Below the pieces are notes generated by a model that was not told the DNA's origin, did not search any database, and was given only the letters and a program-made list of their open reading frames with translations. Positions 1 to 10,732 of a stretch of 64,000 nucleotides of DNA are shown here, piece after piece (the stretch's first letter is position 1; the number at the start of each line of letters is the position of its first letter). The stretch covers positions 124,001 through 188,000 of the forward strand of contig MCGO01000022.1 in assembly GCA_002104985.1 (NCBI GenBank), read 5' to 3'. This DNA comes from Rhizoclosmatium globosum. Taxonomy: Eukaryota > Chytridiomycota > Chytridiomycetes > Chytridiales > Chytriomycetaceae. The position numbers and the translations under genes were made by a program.

Positions 1-465
1 AATCAGGTGGACAATGCCAACCTAATTGGCCCAGGTCTCCATCAAACCGACAACTACACTGTCTACTACAACTCATTCGTTCAGATGTGTAACGACTCGA
101 CGGTGCAATCCATTCAGCAATGTGACACAGTCTGTAGTTCCAGCTGCATTAGTCCATTGGGAAATATCACGTACATTGAATACTTGTGCAAATGGCAGTT
201 TCCTACCCGTCCCGATTACAATCCTGCAGCAAATTATGGGTACCTCATTACTGCCATCGTCTTTATTTCATTTATCGTTGGAGGAATCAGCGTTCTGATT
301 TATAAACGATGGAAAAGAGCGAAGGATCCAGAGGCCTATGAACTTGCGATACAGCAAAAGGAACTGCGAAGATTAGAGCCAAAGAGAGAGCGCAAAAACA
401 ATTATCTTTCTTGCCACAATAAATGTTCCACAATCTTTCTATGTTGTTTTCGAATAAACTGCTGA
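1..465 (+). CDS. 3' end of a single-pass membrane protein (partial)
   Basis: The reading frame is open from the left edge and ends at a TGA at 463-465. The first six bases (..cag) could be an intron end, so the exon may begin at 7. The visible 152 residues have a Cys-rich stretch (TVCSSSC), one hydrophobic membrane segment (about residues 78-99) and a very basic juxtamembrane tail (KRWKRAK), ending in another Cys-rich stretch. The charge pattern suggests a cytoplasmic C terminus. It lies just upstream of two other small single-pass proteins in the same direction but shares no clear motif with them. No family was recognised. Confidence 0.5.
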   Translation, partial: NQVDNANLIGPGLHQTDNYTVYYNSFVQMCNDSTVQSIQQCDTVCSSSCISPLGNITYIEYLCKWQFPTRPDYNPAANYGYLITAIVFISFIVGGISVLIYKRWKRAKDPEAYELAIQQKELRRLEPKRERKNNYLSCHNKCSTIFLCCFRINC

Positions 466-517
466 TAAATGGCGATGATTTTGAATTGTTCGCAAAACAC
501 CAAAACACCAAATCAAC

Positions 518-943
518 ATGCCTGCCGTTCCATTCTCGACCGCAGCATCTCTCAAAAGACGAGAGTGTCATCCATATGACTCTAGCTGCATGGATAATAG
601 CATGACCTTTGGAACCGTTACGAGTAAGTTCAACCAAGGCTGGGGCTTTGAAGGTCTCTCTAATTCAAACGCAGCTTTAGTTATTGCCATTGTTCTCATC
701 ATAACTGTTATATGCTGTTATTACACGTCATTTCGTCGACGGTCGCGCCAAATGCAGATTTCGGAAGTACCACAACCAGTTCGACCGGGTCCGGAATATG
801 AACCTTTGGAACCGTTACCAGCGTATTCTTCAAGCCTTCCAAGACTTCCTACTTATACGTCGCAGATAAGACTACCAACCGATGGTCAGGAAAACACACA
901 AATGATTGAGCTTCCGTTGCAAATTTCACGCACTATTGGTTGA
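518..943 (+). CDS. Small single-pass membrane protein with Pro/Tyr-rich tail, copy 1
   Basis: The protein has a short N terminus (MPAVPFSTAASLKRR), one membrane segment (LVIAIVLIITVICCYY), a basic stop-transfer stretch (RRRSR) and a cytoplasmic tail with PGPEYEPL and LPAY motifs, which resemble docking sites for WW or SH3 domains. A 51-bp intron is likely at 624-674 (gtaagt..gcag); it is a multiple of three, so the frame also reads through it. The intron sits just before the membrane segment, as in the next gene. The start is supported by the matching MPA..AA[ST]L sequence in copy 2. Its function is unknown; it could be a surface adaptor. Confidence 0.55.
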   Translation: MPAVPFSTAASLKRRECHPYDSSCMDNSMTFGTVTSKFNQGWGFEGLSNSNAALVIAIVLIITVICCYYTSFRRRSRQMQISEVPQPVRPGPEYEPLEPLPAYSSSLPRLPTYTSQIRLPTDGQENTQMIELPLQISRTIG

Positions 944-1157
944 TTGTTAAATCTCTTTTTTAATAAATGCATCATATTCAGTTTGAAATAACATAATATT
1001 CTGATATGATGGTTGTCAGCATTTCCCACTTTTGATACTATTACTATAGGGCTCAACTATGACTTGAATTCTGCATCAAAGGGTTCTTCCAAGCGGCGGA
1101 CGGCCAGTTTTTGGCGGACTGGACAAGTTCGACGACCGAAAAAGTCTCATCAAATTC

Positions 1158-1624
1158 ATGCCTGCCATCGTTCTCAACCACGCCGCCACTCTTGCAAAGC
1201 GATATACTTATGCCTGTAGGTCATACAGTGGATACTGTTACAGTGCCCTGTCTCCCGCTGGATACGCCGGTGAGTGTCTCCCAATCAATACACTATTTGT
1301 ACTCAACTTGAGTGTGCAGGTATCGGGATCGGCTGTTTCTTCCTTCTCCTTTGTCTCTGTGTTCTTCTTTCGAAGCGTAATCGACCTGTGGCCACTGTGA
1401 CAACAATTCAGACTGTACAGGTCCCACCTCCTGGTCCTGCCTACGAGCCACTCCCAGCCTACAACCAACCGCTCCCTCAATACAGCAATTATGCTCCACA
1501 GCCACAGTATGGGCAGCCAGTACAGGTTGCCCCGCCAAACCAACGATTGGGTGTTTACAATTCAGCCCCTATGGCAGAACCACCAAAGCCCAACAACAAC
1601 AATAGCAACTACTATGGTTATTAA
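1158..1624 (+). CDS. Small single-pass membrane protein with Pro/Tyr-rich tail, copy 2
   Basis: Two exons, 1158-1269 and 1320-1624, join through a 50-bp intron (gtgagt..gtgcag) and give about 138 residues. The N terminus (MPAIVLNHAATLAKR) matches copy 1. A membrane segment (GIGCFFLLLCLCVLL) and a basic SKRNR follow, then a tail with PGPAYEPLPAY and several PQY/PVQ elements and an Asn-rich end. The shared PGPxYEPL motif and intron position show that copies 1 and 2 are tandem duplicates. Tails of this kind bind WW-domain ubiquitin ligases or signalling proteins in other systems; that role is only inferred here. Confidence 0.6.
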
Positions 1625-1740
1625 TGGAAACATTGTTTCATTCTTTAGTTATTGCATAATGAATGTGGTTGTTTTCACATATATCTTGAAATCGTCCTCC
1701 AGCTACTACAGCAATTCAAACTAATGAGATTATAATTAGA

Positions 1741-1860
1741 GGCCTTACATTGATCCACCCCCAGCCTACTTCCCCCTCTCCCCCAATATAGTAATTAGAC
1801 TCCACAGCAGGCTGAGCAGCCGCAACATCGTCAGACAGTGCAGAATGCTCTCCACAAACT
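1741..1860 (+). pseudogene. Decayed third copy of the Pro/Tyr tail coding sequence
   Basis: The stretch aligns base by base with the tail-coding region of copy 2 around 1446-1530: both read ..ccagcctac..ccctc.ccc[ct]caata.ag.aatta..ctccacag. The copy here has stops and indels and is not joined to a membrane segment. It is best read as a relic of a further tandem duplication. Confidence 0.5.
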
Positions 1861-1963
1861 ATGATTGAGGAATCACAATGTAATTAAGTCATCAAAACCA
1901 CCAAACCCATCTAAATATCATAATGAGATGAAAATACTTTTTTTCTTTATTTTACAATTTTCA

Positions 1964-2835
1964 ATGTCAACAGGTCTCAAAGCAGACAAGAGCCAAGGCT
2001 GTGCCGGATGTGGAAAGTATGAAGACGGAGATAACGGAGTCAAGTTGCAGAGCTGCGCTAAATGCAAGTCTGTTCGGTACTGTTCCAGAGAATGTGAGTA
2101 GCTTGGTCATCAGTTGAACGAATACTCACACACCAAGTAGGCCAAGCTATCGACTGGAAGCGCTTCCATAAAGATGTTTGCAAAGTAGTCTGTCGGACAA
2201 TGGATAAGCAGACTGGTCTTGGTCATCGCCAGGTTCTCTTTGACCATGCTTTTGGAGGCGCCTTTTCCGTGTTTCAATATGCTGGTTATCAGCGATACGG
2301 TGAAGGTCTCGTACTTGCGGAATTGAGTCACAAAGCTACCGAGTATCTTGAACCCAAGGACCCGTCTCGTACCGGAGTCGATAGACGCAGAATCACCATG
2401 ACATATATTCCCAAAGCACAGTATGCAGAGCTTGAGAAGCGCTGGGAAACAGAGGAAAGTTGTCCTCCGGATCTTGAGACGGGAAAAGAGTTGGCAGAAC
2501 AGTTCAAGGGGTTGCGGGGAACGTATCCCGCTCAATTCTTCCTCTTGATTCTCTTCACTCCAAAGGACGTTGTATCCTTCCACTGTTCCTTCATGATGAA
2601 TTGGACGAGTGGGGAAGAGCACTGGGCTCATCGAGCTTACACTATGGAAGATGTGGCTCGTCACGATTGGGAGGTCGAGGTATCTCCAAGCATTATTGGA
2701 CCAAAGTTCTATAAGCAAGCGATGGAAGATAACGAACGCAGAGCTAAAGCTGGGGGATATGCGATAAATGGACTTGATACCGGAGAATTGATTCCCCCCA
2801 TTGCTTTCAACCTGATGGTGACCAGAATACGATGA
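1964..2835 (+). CDS. MYND-type zinc-finger protein
   Basis: Exons 1964-2093 and 2141-2835 are separated by an intron (gtgagt..agtag) that splits a Cys codon inside the finger. The finger occupies about residues 10-55 with the MYND order of ligands: CAGC, then C..C, YCSREC and HKDVC. The rest, about 220 residues, is a region often seen after a single MYND finger in fungal and other eukaryotic proteins and has no enzymatic motif I recognise. MYND fingers bind proline-rich peptides and usually mediate protein contacts. The start is uncertain. The run ttttctttattttacaattttcaatgtcaacag just upstream looks like an intron 3' end, so an upstream exon may exist. Confidence 0.7.
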
Positions 2836-2979
2836 TATAATTAGCGAATGAGCAATACATTTAATTTATCTTCGTTGTTTTATTACGTCTGCTTGGTTTA
2901 GTCAACCGTTCGAGTTCAAATGGCTGTTGATTGGTAAAGATAATCGGTACACACACGTAATCTTACGTCAAATCGAAGC

Positions 2980-3378
2980 ATGGAAGGAATGGTCAGACGA
3001 GAATCCAACGGAGGCGATATGGCGCCAATCGATATTCTGATAGCCGTTCTCCTCTTGCTCTTGTGATAGTTGGTTGCCTGATAGCCAGTCACTGCAAAAC
3101 CGCAAACCTTCGTCACGCGCAACAGACGCGTATCGAATGAGTCAAGCGTCCACCGAACCTTTCCTGACGGTGCAGAGTCTTTGGAGGTGGCAGAAGGTTT
3201 GGACAAAGTGGATGGAATGGAAACCTTGCCAAGGTACACGCCTCGGTATTCCCGATTGTTGGAAGATGGTGATATTGTTGTTTATGTGATGATGAGACGG
3301 TCTCAATGGATCAGGTCGAATGCGAATGTCCCCCAAACTCGGATACTGAGGAATAAACTCCCACTGCTCTTTGTATGA
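2980..3378 (+). pseudogene. Possible broken copy of a single-pass membrane protein
   Basis: A frame starting at 2980 encodes a hydrophobic run (DILIAVLLLLL), stops at 3064, continues as hydrophobic sequence in another frame (VIVGCLIAS), and returns to the first frame as an acidic stretch with LPRYTPRY near the end. Membrane segment plus Pro/Tyr tail recalls the family at 518-1624, but identity is too low for certainty. It could be another decayed copy, or a short gene carrying two base deletions. The rest of 2836-3536 shows nothing else. Confidence 0.25.
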
Positions 3379-3536
3379 TACAATAGTGTACCCTCGCTAC
3401 TCCACCGATTTGTTCTGTGATCACGTCGGAACAAAAGACCCCGTCCCCTTTCGGATGCACCCGGAAAACCAACACGATCTCCTCTCTTTTCTCTTTCCGA
3501 AATCAGCTAACCTAGGAAGCCACACAAATCCCATAA

Positions 3537-4995
3537 ATGCCACCAAAGAGAAGTTCTCCCAGATCAAAGATGATCCAATCTGTAAAGCGTGTCGCCGTTG
3601 AGCCAACCGCATCCTCATTTGACCATGACATTATCAACAACATTGTCAATGAGCGTAGCAAGCAGAGACTGTTGAAGGGACAGCAGACTGTTGCTTTGAT
3701 TGGTGCTGGTTTCAGTTGAGTATTGTTGGCATAGCTGTGAGGGCAGGGGGGATGACTGGGTGACTTTTGACAGGCCACCGGGATGTTCGCAACTTCTCGG
3801 ATGGAGCGTAACTGTATTACGTAACAGTCTTCCCTCACCAGTGCCTACCGTACCCTATTTCTATTATAACAGCCAACTAACTGTCCTTAAATCAGGTGGA
3901 GGCCAGCCAAAGGGCGGTGTTGACCATGGACCAACAGTTCTCTTCAACGAAGGAAAACTCGTATCCCAAATCGAAGCCTTGGACTGGAAAGTCGAGGTCG
4001 AGGACCACTTCCCCGAGTTTGTCCACTTGAAGCCAAACGGAAACGACACTTTCGGAATCTTGAAGAACGTCAAGTATACTTCCGATGTGACCCACAAGAT
4101 CCACAACAGTGTCAAGAAGGCCTGTGAGGACGGGAAGTTGGCACTTACAATTGGTGGAGACCACTCTATTGCTATTGGAACTATCAGTGGAAGCCGAGCT
4201 GTGCACAAGAACTTGGGGTTATTTGGGTTGATGCTCACGGAGACATTAACACTGCCGAGTCTACCTCCTCCGGAAACTTGCACGGATGCCCAGTAGCTTT
4301 CGTGTCTGGCCTCCAAGGCCCTATCCCACACTTCCAGGACTGGTTGAAGCCAGAGTTCGACCTTAAGCGCATCGTTTACATTGGTCTCAGAGACTTGGAC
4401 GGTCCTGAGAAGCAAATCATTCGCGAAAACAACATCAAGGCTTTCTCTATGCACGAAGTTGACAAATGGGGAATCGGACGTGTTGTTGACGCTGCTATTC
4501 AGTACCTCTACCAAACTACTCCAGACTCTGAGGAGGAGCCTGCTGAGCGTGATGAGCATGGAAACAAAGTGTGCCCAATCCACTTGTCTTTCGGTATGGC
4601 CTGTTTGCTTTTGGGTTTTGGTTCCTCAGTTCCTAAATATTTCTGCTTCATTAGACGTCGATGGTTTGGACCCATCTGTTGCCCCAGCAACTGGAACTCC
4701 AGTACGAGGAGGTTTGAGTTTCAGAGAAGGACACTACATTATGGTTGGTTCATTATACAATACCAGTTTTTTGTCTAACCATCTACATTCACCTTGTAGG
4801 AGGCTCTCCACCAGACCGGATCTTTGGTTGCTGTGGACATTACTGAAGTTAACCCAGAGTTGGGAACAGTCATGGAGAGGGAGACAACTATTTCTGTAAG
4901 AATGGATTGTGCTTTATTTCTGTTACTAACCCCTCACGAACTAGATTGGCTGCTCATTGGTGCGCTCCGTGTTGGGCGAAGGATTGTTGTACTAA
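3537..4995 (+). CDS. CAR1: Arginase
   Basis: Hydrolyses L-arginine to ornithine and urea, feeding nitrogen and polyamine metabolism. Exons are 3537-3714, 3896-4593, 4655-4743, 4800-4895 and 4945-4995. The binuclear manganese ligands are all visible: GGDHS, DAHGDIN and SFDVDGLDP (its codon split by an intron), together with GGVDHGP and the loop SGNLHG. The C terminus (VRSVLGEGL) is typical. Total length of about 320 residues fits the family. The first intron uses a GTTGAG donor. One frameshift breaks exon 2 at a run of four G at 4215-4218; five G would restore the conserved VDAHGD frame, so this looks like a sequence error rather than a dead gene. Confidence 0.92.
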
Positions 4996-5053
4996 ACTAT
5001 CCTTTCTTCTTTTGCTAATAAATAAATTGAATTGCGGAAAAAAAAGATACACA

Positions 5054-6995
5054 ATGAAGGAGCGACAGCAGGACAAGTTCTGCTTGTCCCTAGCGATCAT
5101 GGCAACCCTGTTTGCAACTCAGGCAGCTGCATTTGGTAAGCAGTAGTTCGAAGGCAATTGGACACACCCCTCTCCCGTGATCGTCCGTGTGTCTCACCAC
5201 CATTCAATCAGATTGGGTCCTCCACGGTCCTCAGAACTCATACACATCCTTCAATGTGACTTTACAAGTCCCTCCACAGCCTACATCGCTCACGGGGACT
5301 TGGTACTACTGGTAAGCACTTGGCCCTCCCTCCCAATGAAACCAATTTGAAACATTACAACACTCCCACGGCTAACCCCTTCTTCTTTTTTCTGTCCAGG
5401 CCTGGTCTTCAGACGGATTCAAGAGTCGCTAATTATAATCCGATTGGGTTCGGTGTGTTACAGCCTGTGCTTGCGTATGGGCCGGCTTGTCACAATGTGG
5501 GGACTCCACCGCTTGTTGCGAACCCGTATGCGAGTTGGTACGTTGCAGCGTGGTACGTCAATTTGGTGAACACTCCGCTGGCTGGATACCGTGGATGTTA
5601 CAGTGGGGATGTGATGTTGGTCAACCTGGGGACTCGCTTCTGATGAGCATTTCGAAAGTTCCGGGATCGACTGTTTGGACGCAGACTATTGTGAGGCAAG
5701 GGAAGGCTTGTTCTGGTGGAGGTGCAACTACGGTGGGTGGTTGTGTGGTGACGTTTTCGTGGATATGAAGGGTCAAGGGCAGAACCGTGCTGAGCTTATG
5801 ACGGAGGTTTGGAATCAGGCTGTTGTGCAATCGGATGTGTACTTTACGTCGATTTCACTTTCGACGCAGAACGCGGAACCGGCAAACAGTATATTCTTTT
5901 GTTCGACCAAGTCGTTTTTCAAGATGAATGAGGTTTGCACACCTCCTGTTCTTTCTGTGGACGGAAAGACGTGTACGATACAGCAATGTTGTTCAAAAAG
6001 CCAGGACCATTTGGTTTGTTTCTCGAAATTGTGTCTGTGAAATACTTACACTTTTTATTAGCACTGGAGCTGTGAAAGCAAGTGCATCGGCGTCTGCATC
6101 TGCCGGCTCTTCCAATACTACTGCGTCTAATTCTAACTCCGGAGATCCTCCTCAACTGGCTCTATCGCACCCCCGCACCTCCCGACGATGCCCCATCAGA
6201 CACCAACGCCCCTGCCCCTATCACCGGAAGCTCCTCCGATACATCCTCCAGCGGAAGCAGCGCCTCCGGAATCGTATGGGGCTCCGCAATCAAACCAACA
6301 AACGGCACAACCCAAACCCCAACCTCCGACCCAAACATCATCCCCGGCTTCCCCAACGCCGCGCTCTTTGGAACCATTGGAGGCGGTCTGTTACTGATCC
6401 TTGGATTCGGAGGAGCCCTCTTTTACGTGTATATCCGGAAACGCAAGATTCAGGAAGACGAAGATGAAGCTGAATGTTCCAGCCCGCGCCGGGGGGGTTG
6501 GCGGCCAATAATCGACGGGTTGAGCCTGTTGCGAAGGCGAAGGCGGCGAGTTCTTGGGAATACGAGTCTCCCAGGGAGAATCTGCCTTTGGTTGGTGGTG
6601 GTGGTGGTGGTGGTGGTGCGGTGTATGTTGGTGGACAACAACAAAAGGGGGCAGTGGGTGGGGGGAGGGGTGATAGGTCGTCGGCTAGACCTCCTCGTCG
6701 TGAATCTTATCAGCCAGCGCCGAGATCTCCAGTGAGGGACGCGAGGGATAAGTCTCCTGCGAGACTTGCGCGAGGGGAATCGTATGTTGAGGCGCCGTTG
6801 CGTGATTCTCCTCCGATGCGAGGTCCTCCACGACGGGAATCGCAGATTCAGAGAGGTACGTCTGGGTCAGTTGGAAATGCAGGGAGATCTGGGAACGGAG
6901 GGGTGGAGACGCACGCCAGGAGCGGACGGCCTCTACTTACCGTAGATAGTTTTATTTCACTTGTAGTGATTTTTCATGTTATATTAGAAGTTTGA
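5054..6995 (+). CDS. Secreted-domain/single-pass surface protein with long basic tail
   Basis: A signal peptide (LAIMATLFATQAAAFG) is followed by introns at about 5136-5211 and 5312-5399. Next comes an ectodomain of about 200 residues containing YWPGLQ, PACHNVGTPP, a cysteine pair around SKVPGSTVW and a Cys-rich end (IQQCC). A Ser/Thr/Pro-rich stalk follows, then one membrane helix (GTIGGGLLLILGFGGALFYV), RKRK, and a Gly/Arg/Pro-rich tail of about 170 residues. The reading frame must be repaired at about five points (near 5628, 5752, 5994, 6160 and 6471), each by adding one or two bases to a short homopolymer. The ectodomain is only weakly reminiscent of a beta-sandwich secreted hydrolase fold; I cannot name a family. 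It may be a cell-surface sensor or adhesin. Confidence 0.6.
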
Positions 6996-7344
6996 ACAAA
7001 TGTTATTAAACTAGAACATAGTTTCCTACAATTTACACACTTGTGGATAAACTACTTGCTTCTTGTGCCTTCTTCGTGAATATCCGACAATTCAAGCTTG
7101 AAACTGTCAATGAAGTCCTCCACAATCCCACAAGCACCAAAACCAAAAGCGATCCCTACCCCTCGCGTAAAATCAAAGTAAGCATAATATTCCGTGCTTC
7201 TGATATTATTTATCACCATTCCAACTCAACCCAAAAAAAAGGATTCCACCACAACCACTTTCCTCCTCCCTCGCCGCAAGCAAATCCTCCCTCAAATCAA
7301 GTCTCTCCTCCGTAACCCCCAAACGAAACCCACTTTCATCTCCA
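6996..7344. other. Intergenic, no gene seen
   Basis: This stretch separates the surface protein from acylphosphatase. It is pyrimidine-rich near 7240-7340 and holds only short frames without protein character. Confidence 0.5.
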
Positions 7345-7779
7345 ATGAGCGATCCGTTCGACGGCGTTGCTTCAGACGAGATTGTCACGATGCGGTTCCA
7401 AGTGTTTGGCAAAGTGCAAGGTGACACTATAGTTGCCGGAAAAAAGGGCTGCTGTTTAAACGAATCACTAGGGGTCTTCTTTCGGAACCATACAGCAGCG
7501 AAGGGGAATGAGTTGGGGCTTGTGGGAGTTGTTCGGAACAATAAGGATGTGGAACGGAGTGTGCAGGGTTTGTTCAGGGGCCTTTGGGGAGGGTGAATGA
7601 ATTGTAGGTACTTTTCTGGTGTTACATCGTTGTGTATATTATGGTGTATGATGTCTGATTGCTTCTTCAACAGTAAGCTGTGGGTTTCGACAGTTGGATC
7701 GCCAAAAAGCACAATAACTCGATGTGATTGTACACGTGTTGTGAATGATGCATACAAGTTGGTGCAGGGTTTGTGGTAG
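7345..7779 (+). CDS. Acylphosphatase
   Basis: Small enzyme that hydrolyses acyl phosphates. Exons 7345-7420, 7472-7603 and 7674-7779 give about 105 residues. The signature FGKVQGVFFRNHT is split by the first intron; its Arg binds the phosphate and the Asn in VVRNN is the second catalytic residue. The last exon has the family ending (STVGSPKSTITRCD). A frameshift near 7536 interrupts the segment that should read like DGTxEGFVQGP; one added base restores it. Downstream is a minus-strand VOC gene that ends at 7873. Confidence 0.8.
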
Positions 7780-7872
7780 ACGATCATAGAATTCTTCGTT
7801 GACTAGTCAGTGGACACGCATCAAGTACAAAAACCCTCGAAAGTATAATGCGTGAGAAAGTAATATATATTC

Positions 7873-8577
7873 TTACAATTTTGGGTCTGAAGCAGTTGAA
7901 GGAAGGGAGAGGATGGCAATGTGAACGGATATTCCATCATCTTTCCCCCGTGTTCAATGTAACGATCCTCCTTCCGCGTCCTTGAACCGCGTTTTTCGGT
8001 TTACGCGCGAGAGGGCCCAGAACATGATAGACTTTTCAAAGTCTTGAGTAACGAATGTGATACCCCAAAGGAAATCGTTCACTGAAGAGGAAGAGGAGAC
8101 TGTGGAGGTAGAAATTGAAGAAATAGCCTTTGACTGCACAACTTCAATGACAGTTGGACCTGCTTTGAAGAAGGCCATGTGATTATCTCCAACAATGCGT
8201 TTTGGATGCAGATTCAAGTGCTGCGCGAATGCATCGATTGTTGCACGTAGATCATTTGAGGACAGGACAATGTGGTCAATGTGAGACACGCCGTTTGGAT
8301 GGACCGTGTTGGTGGATGTTGCAGCTGAGACTTCCGGTCCAATGACCGTGTCAATTCCATTCAAATCCACGATCCGATTCTTAATGGATTTGTTGTTCTC
8401 TTCAGCAAAGGCCCAGGCGGAGAGACCTCTTCTGTGACCAGTTGAGCCAGTTGAGCCAGCCGATCCTCTGAGTCGAATCGCCACGCCTCCAACACTGACC
8501 ACGTGTCCAACCACGTCGAATCCGGCCTTGGACCAGTCGTCGTCTGAATCGCCCACGTCAAGTCCAACCAAGTGCAT
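7873..8577 (-). CDS. VOC-fold (glyoxalase-like) protein
   Basis: The central part reads HIDHIVLSSNDL..AFAQHLNLHPKR..HMAFFKAGPTVIEVVQ and FLWGITFVTQDFEKSI, the pattern of a vicinal-oxygen-chelate domain pair with metal-ligand-like His and Glu. The frame with the best conservation stops early at about 7955. One or two added bases let it run on through IVTLNTG and ISVHIAILS to the stop at 7873-7875, where the family normally ends. The N-terminal 60 residues are not conserved-looking. The substrate is unknown, as for most members. It starts 51 bp from the CENP-C start on the other strand. Confidence 0.65.
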
Positions 8578-8628
8578 TTCAATTCAAGAAAGAAAAGAAA
8601 AGAACAAGTTTTAAAGTCCGAACTCAAA
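8578..8628. promoter_or_regulatory. 51-bp divergent intergenic region (VOC gene / CENP-C)
   Basis: Only 51 bp separate the two start codons, so both 5' leaders and any core promoter must overlap or lie inside the opposite gene. The stretch is A-rich on the plus strand. No TATA element is visible. Confidence 0.4.
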
Positions 8629-10539
8629 ATGACAACACCTTCTTCGTCTGACTCGCTGACTCTGCGCCAGCCACGCCATCGACGACAACAAAGACAGCAC
8701 CGGCGAATGCACAGTCACTTTCGAAGAACGGGTACAACATGTGCGTGTCGTGTCCGAACCCTGCTTCTCCTTCTTCTCCTTCAACCAACACAACCAACAC
8801 TTCCAACACACTTCCAACTAACCCAAAGCACCAGAAACGCCCCGTCCTCAGTCACTTCCGCCCTCAATCGCCACCTTGACTTCATCGCAAACGACCTCTC
8901 GTCCGCCCTGTCGTCCCGGCAAGGCGACAAGGACAACGCCGATGATGATAACGACAGCGACGATGCACCTGTCAAAAAAAGTGCTTCCTCAACCACCTCA
9001 AAACTAAACAGATTACTCTCTCGAAAACTCGACTCAGACTCGGATTCAGACTTAAAAGAGAACGATTCTGCTTTCAAGGCGGCGGCTCCTGCGGCGGAAG
9101 TGCTGGACTACTCTGTGTCAGTGTCACCAACAATGAAACCCAACAATGTTGCTCCTCAACACAAAGACAATCAAATCTCGGTTGCAAAGAAACGAAAGAA
9201 TACCGATTCCAAAATGGGTGATGCCTTCAAAAAGACTTCTAGACCAATGATGGCTAAGGAGCGTGTTGCTGAGATTGTCGAAGATGACGAAGACGCGGGT
9301 GGACGGAGAAAGTCACGACGTGTCTCTGTACAACCTGTTGAATGGTGGAAAGGAGAACGCGTGGAATACAAAATGGTCTTGGATAAACAAACAGGTGTTA
9401 CTGTTCCTCAGTTGGATGCTCAGACTCTGCCGAAACCGATTGTGTCACGAAGAGAATCGATGGGCAAGTCCGTACCGCGTCAGCACGTAGTTGATGACGA
9501 TAGTGATTCCAGCAACGACGAGGAGAAGGAAGAGAAAGAGGAAAACTCATACAAACAAGAGAATCATCCATCAACCACTTCCCGTCGCAAGAGCTCTTCC
9601 TCCACCACAACCAAAAACCAATCCAAATCAATTAAATCCCGTCGCGCTTCTACAGCCTCCACTTCCACAACAGTCTCCTCCAAACGGCCCTCCAAAAAGA
9701 AACTATCCACCAACAACCTCTCAGACTCCTCAGACAACGACGCCGACGGAAACTCCTACAACAACAGCAACAACAACATTGTCACAATAAACTCACACAT
9801 CCAACCCCCGAAATCAGGACCCTTCACAATCAGCGCCATCGACGTGGCCACAGACACACCAACCGAACAATGTAAACCCCCTTCTTCCTCCACCTTCCCT
9901 TCATTTTTTTTCTGTATTCACTCTTCTTCAAACACAAAAATACCCTCAGCACTCGTATACGGTCCACTTGACATTTCGCCTCAACCCTTTGGATCCTTCT
10001 CCCTGCACCGGACGTTCACGATTGGGGATTACTGTGGCGTTGGGTTTATGGATGTGCCTGTTGGTGGAGAGAAGGGGGAGAAGAATGCAGGGAGTACGAG
10101 TGTAGTTGAGTATATTTTTGTTCCTTTGTTGAGGTGTCCGTTTTTGTTATGAGGGGGTAAACTGACCGGTTTTGTCGGAAACAGCTGTTTTATGTTATTT
10201 CTGGACGAGTGAAAGTTGTTTTGAATCATGTTGAGATTTGTGTGGGGAAGGGGGCGCATTTCTTGGTTCCTCGAGGTATTGTTTTTGTGTAGTTAGATGA
10301 TGTGAAGATTTAATACGGCCTATAGGGAACTTGTATAATGTTGTGAATATGGGAAAAAGGTTGCGAGGATCTATTTTGTGCAGGTTCGAGGGCCTGTTGC
10401 TGAGGATCGTGTTGTTGGGGAGGGAGGGAAAGGGAGTGAAGAGTCTTCAAGGGTGAATAGTGATGATGAAGGGGGGGAGGAGGAAGAAACGGAGGAGGGG
10501 GGAGTGAATGTTAAGGTTGAGAAAGGGAAGGGAGGGTAA
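8629..10539 (+). CDS. MIF2: CENP-C / Mif2 centromere protein
   Basis: Inner-kinetochore protein that binds the CENP-A nucleosome and recruits the outer kinetochore. The CENP-C motif is clear at nt 9304-9372 (RKSRRVSVQPVEWWKGERV), preceded by an acidic/Ser-rich region and followed by Lys/Ser-rich disordered sequence. After an intron at 9872-9949 comes the dimerising cupin: FTIGDYCGVGFMDVP, YVISGRVKVVLN, VGKGAHFLVPRGN and RIYFVQVRG. It ends in an acidic tail. A donor near 10110 is unclear and a base is missing in an A run near 10352; both fit single-base deletions. The N terminus (8629-8830) is doubtful because no LGRKTG-type motif is seen. Order and spacing of motif and cupin match fungal Mif2. 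Confidence 0.85.
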
Positions 10540-10732
10540 CGATGTTGAAGTGTTTGTGGAGGAGGAGGATTACCAGAATGGATGATAAAGAGAGGAGGAG
10601 GAGGACGATGATAACCATTGATTCTCAAGTATACAGTTTGAAATTAGGTTTAATATAGATACGGATAAGGTGTACTTTTATTCCGTTGTTACTTGAAAAC
10701 ATTGATATCATCAGATGTCGACTTGACGGCAT

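Noticed and set aside
2110..2718. Minus-strand frame of 202 codons
   Set aside because: It is antisense to the MYND-finger protein, whose splice phases and zinc ligands are convincing.
2898..2925. T-loop-like sequence (gttcgagttc) suggesting a tRNA
   Set aside because: No acceptor, D-arm or anticodon arm could be folded around it.
3864..4583. Long open frame of 239 codons on the minus strand
   Set aside because: It is exactly antisense to the conserved arginase exon and has no motif of its own.
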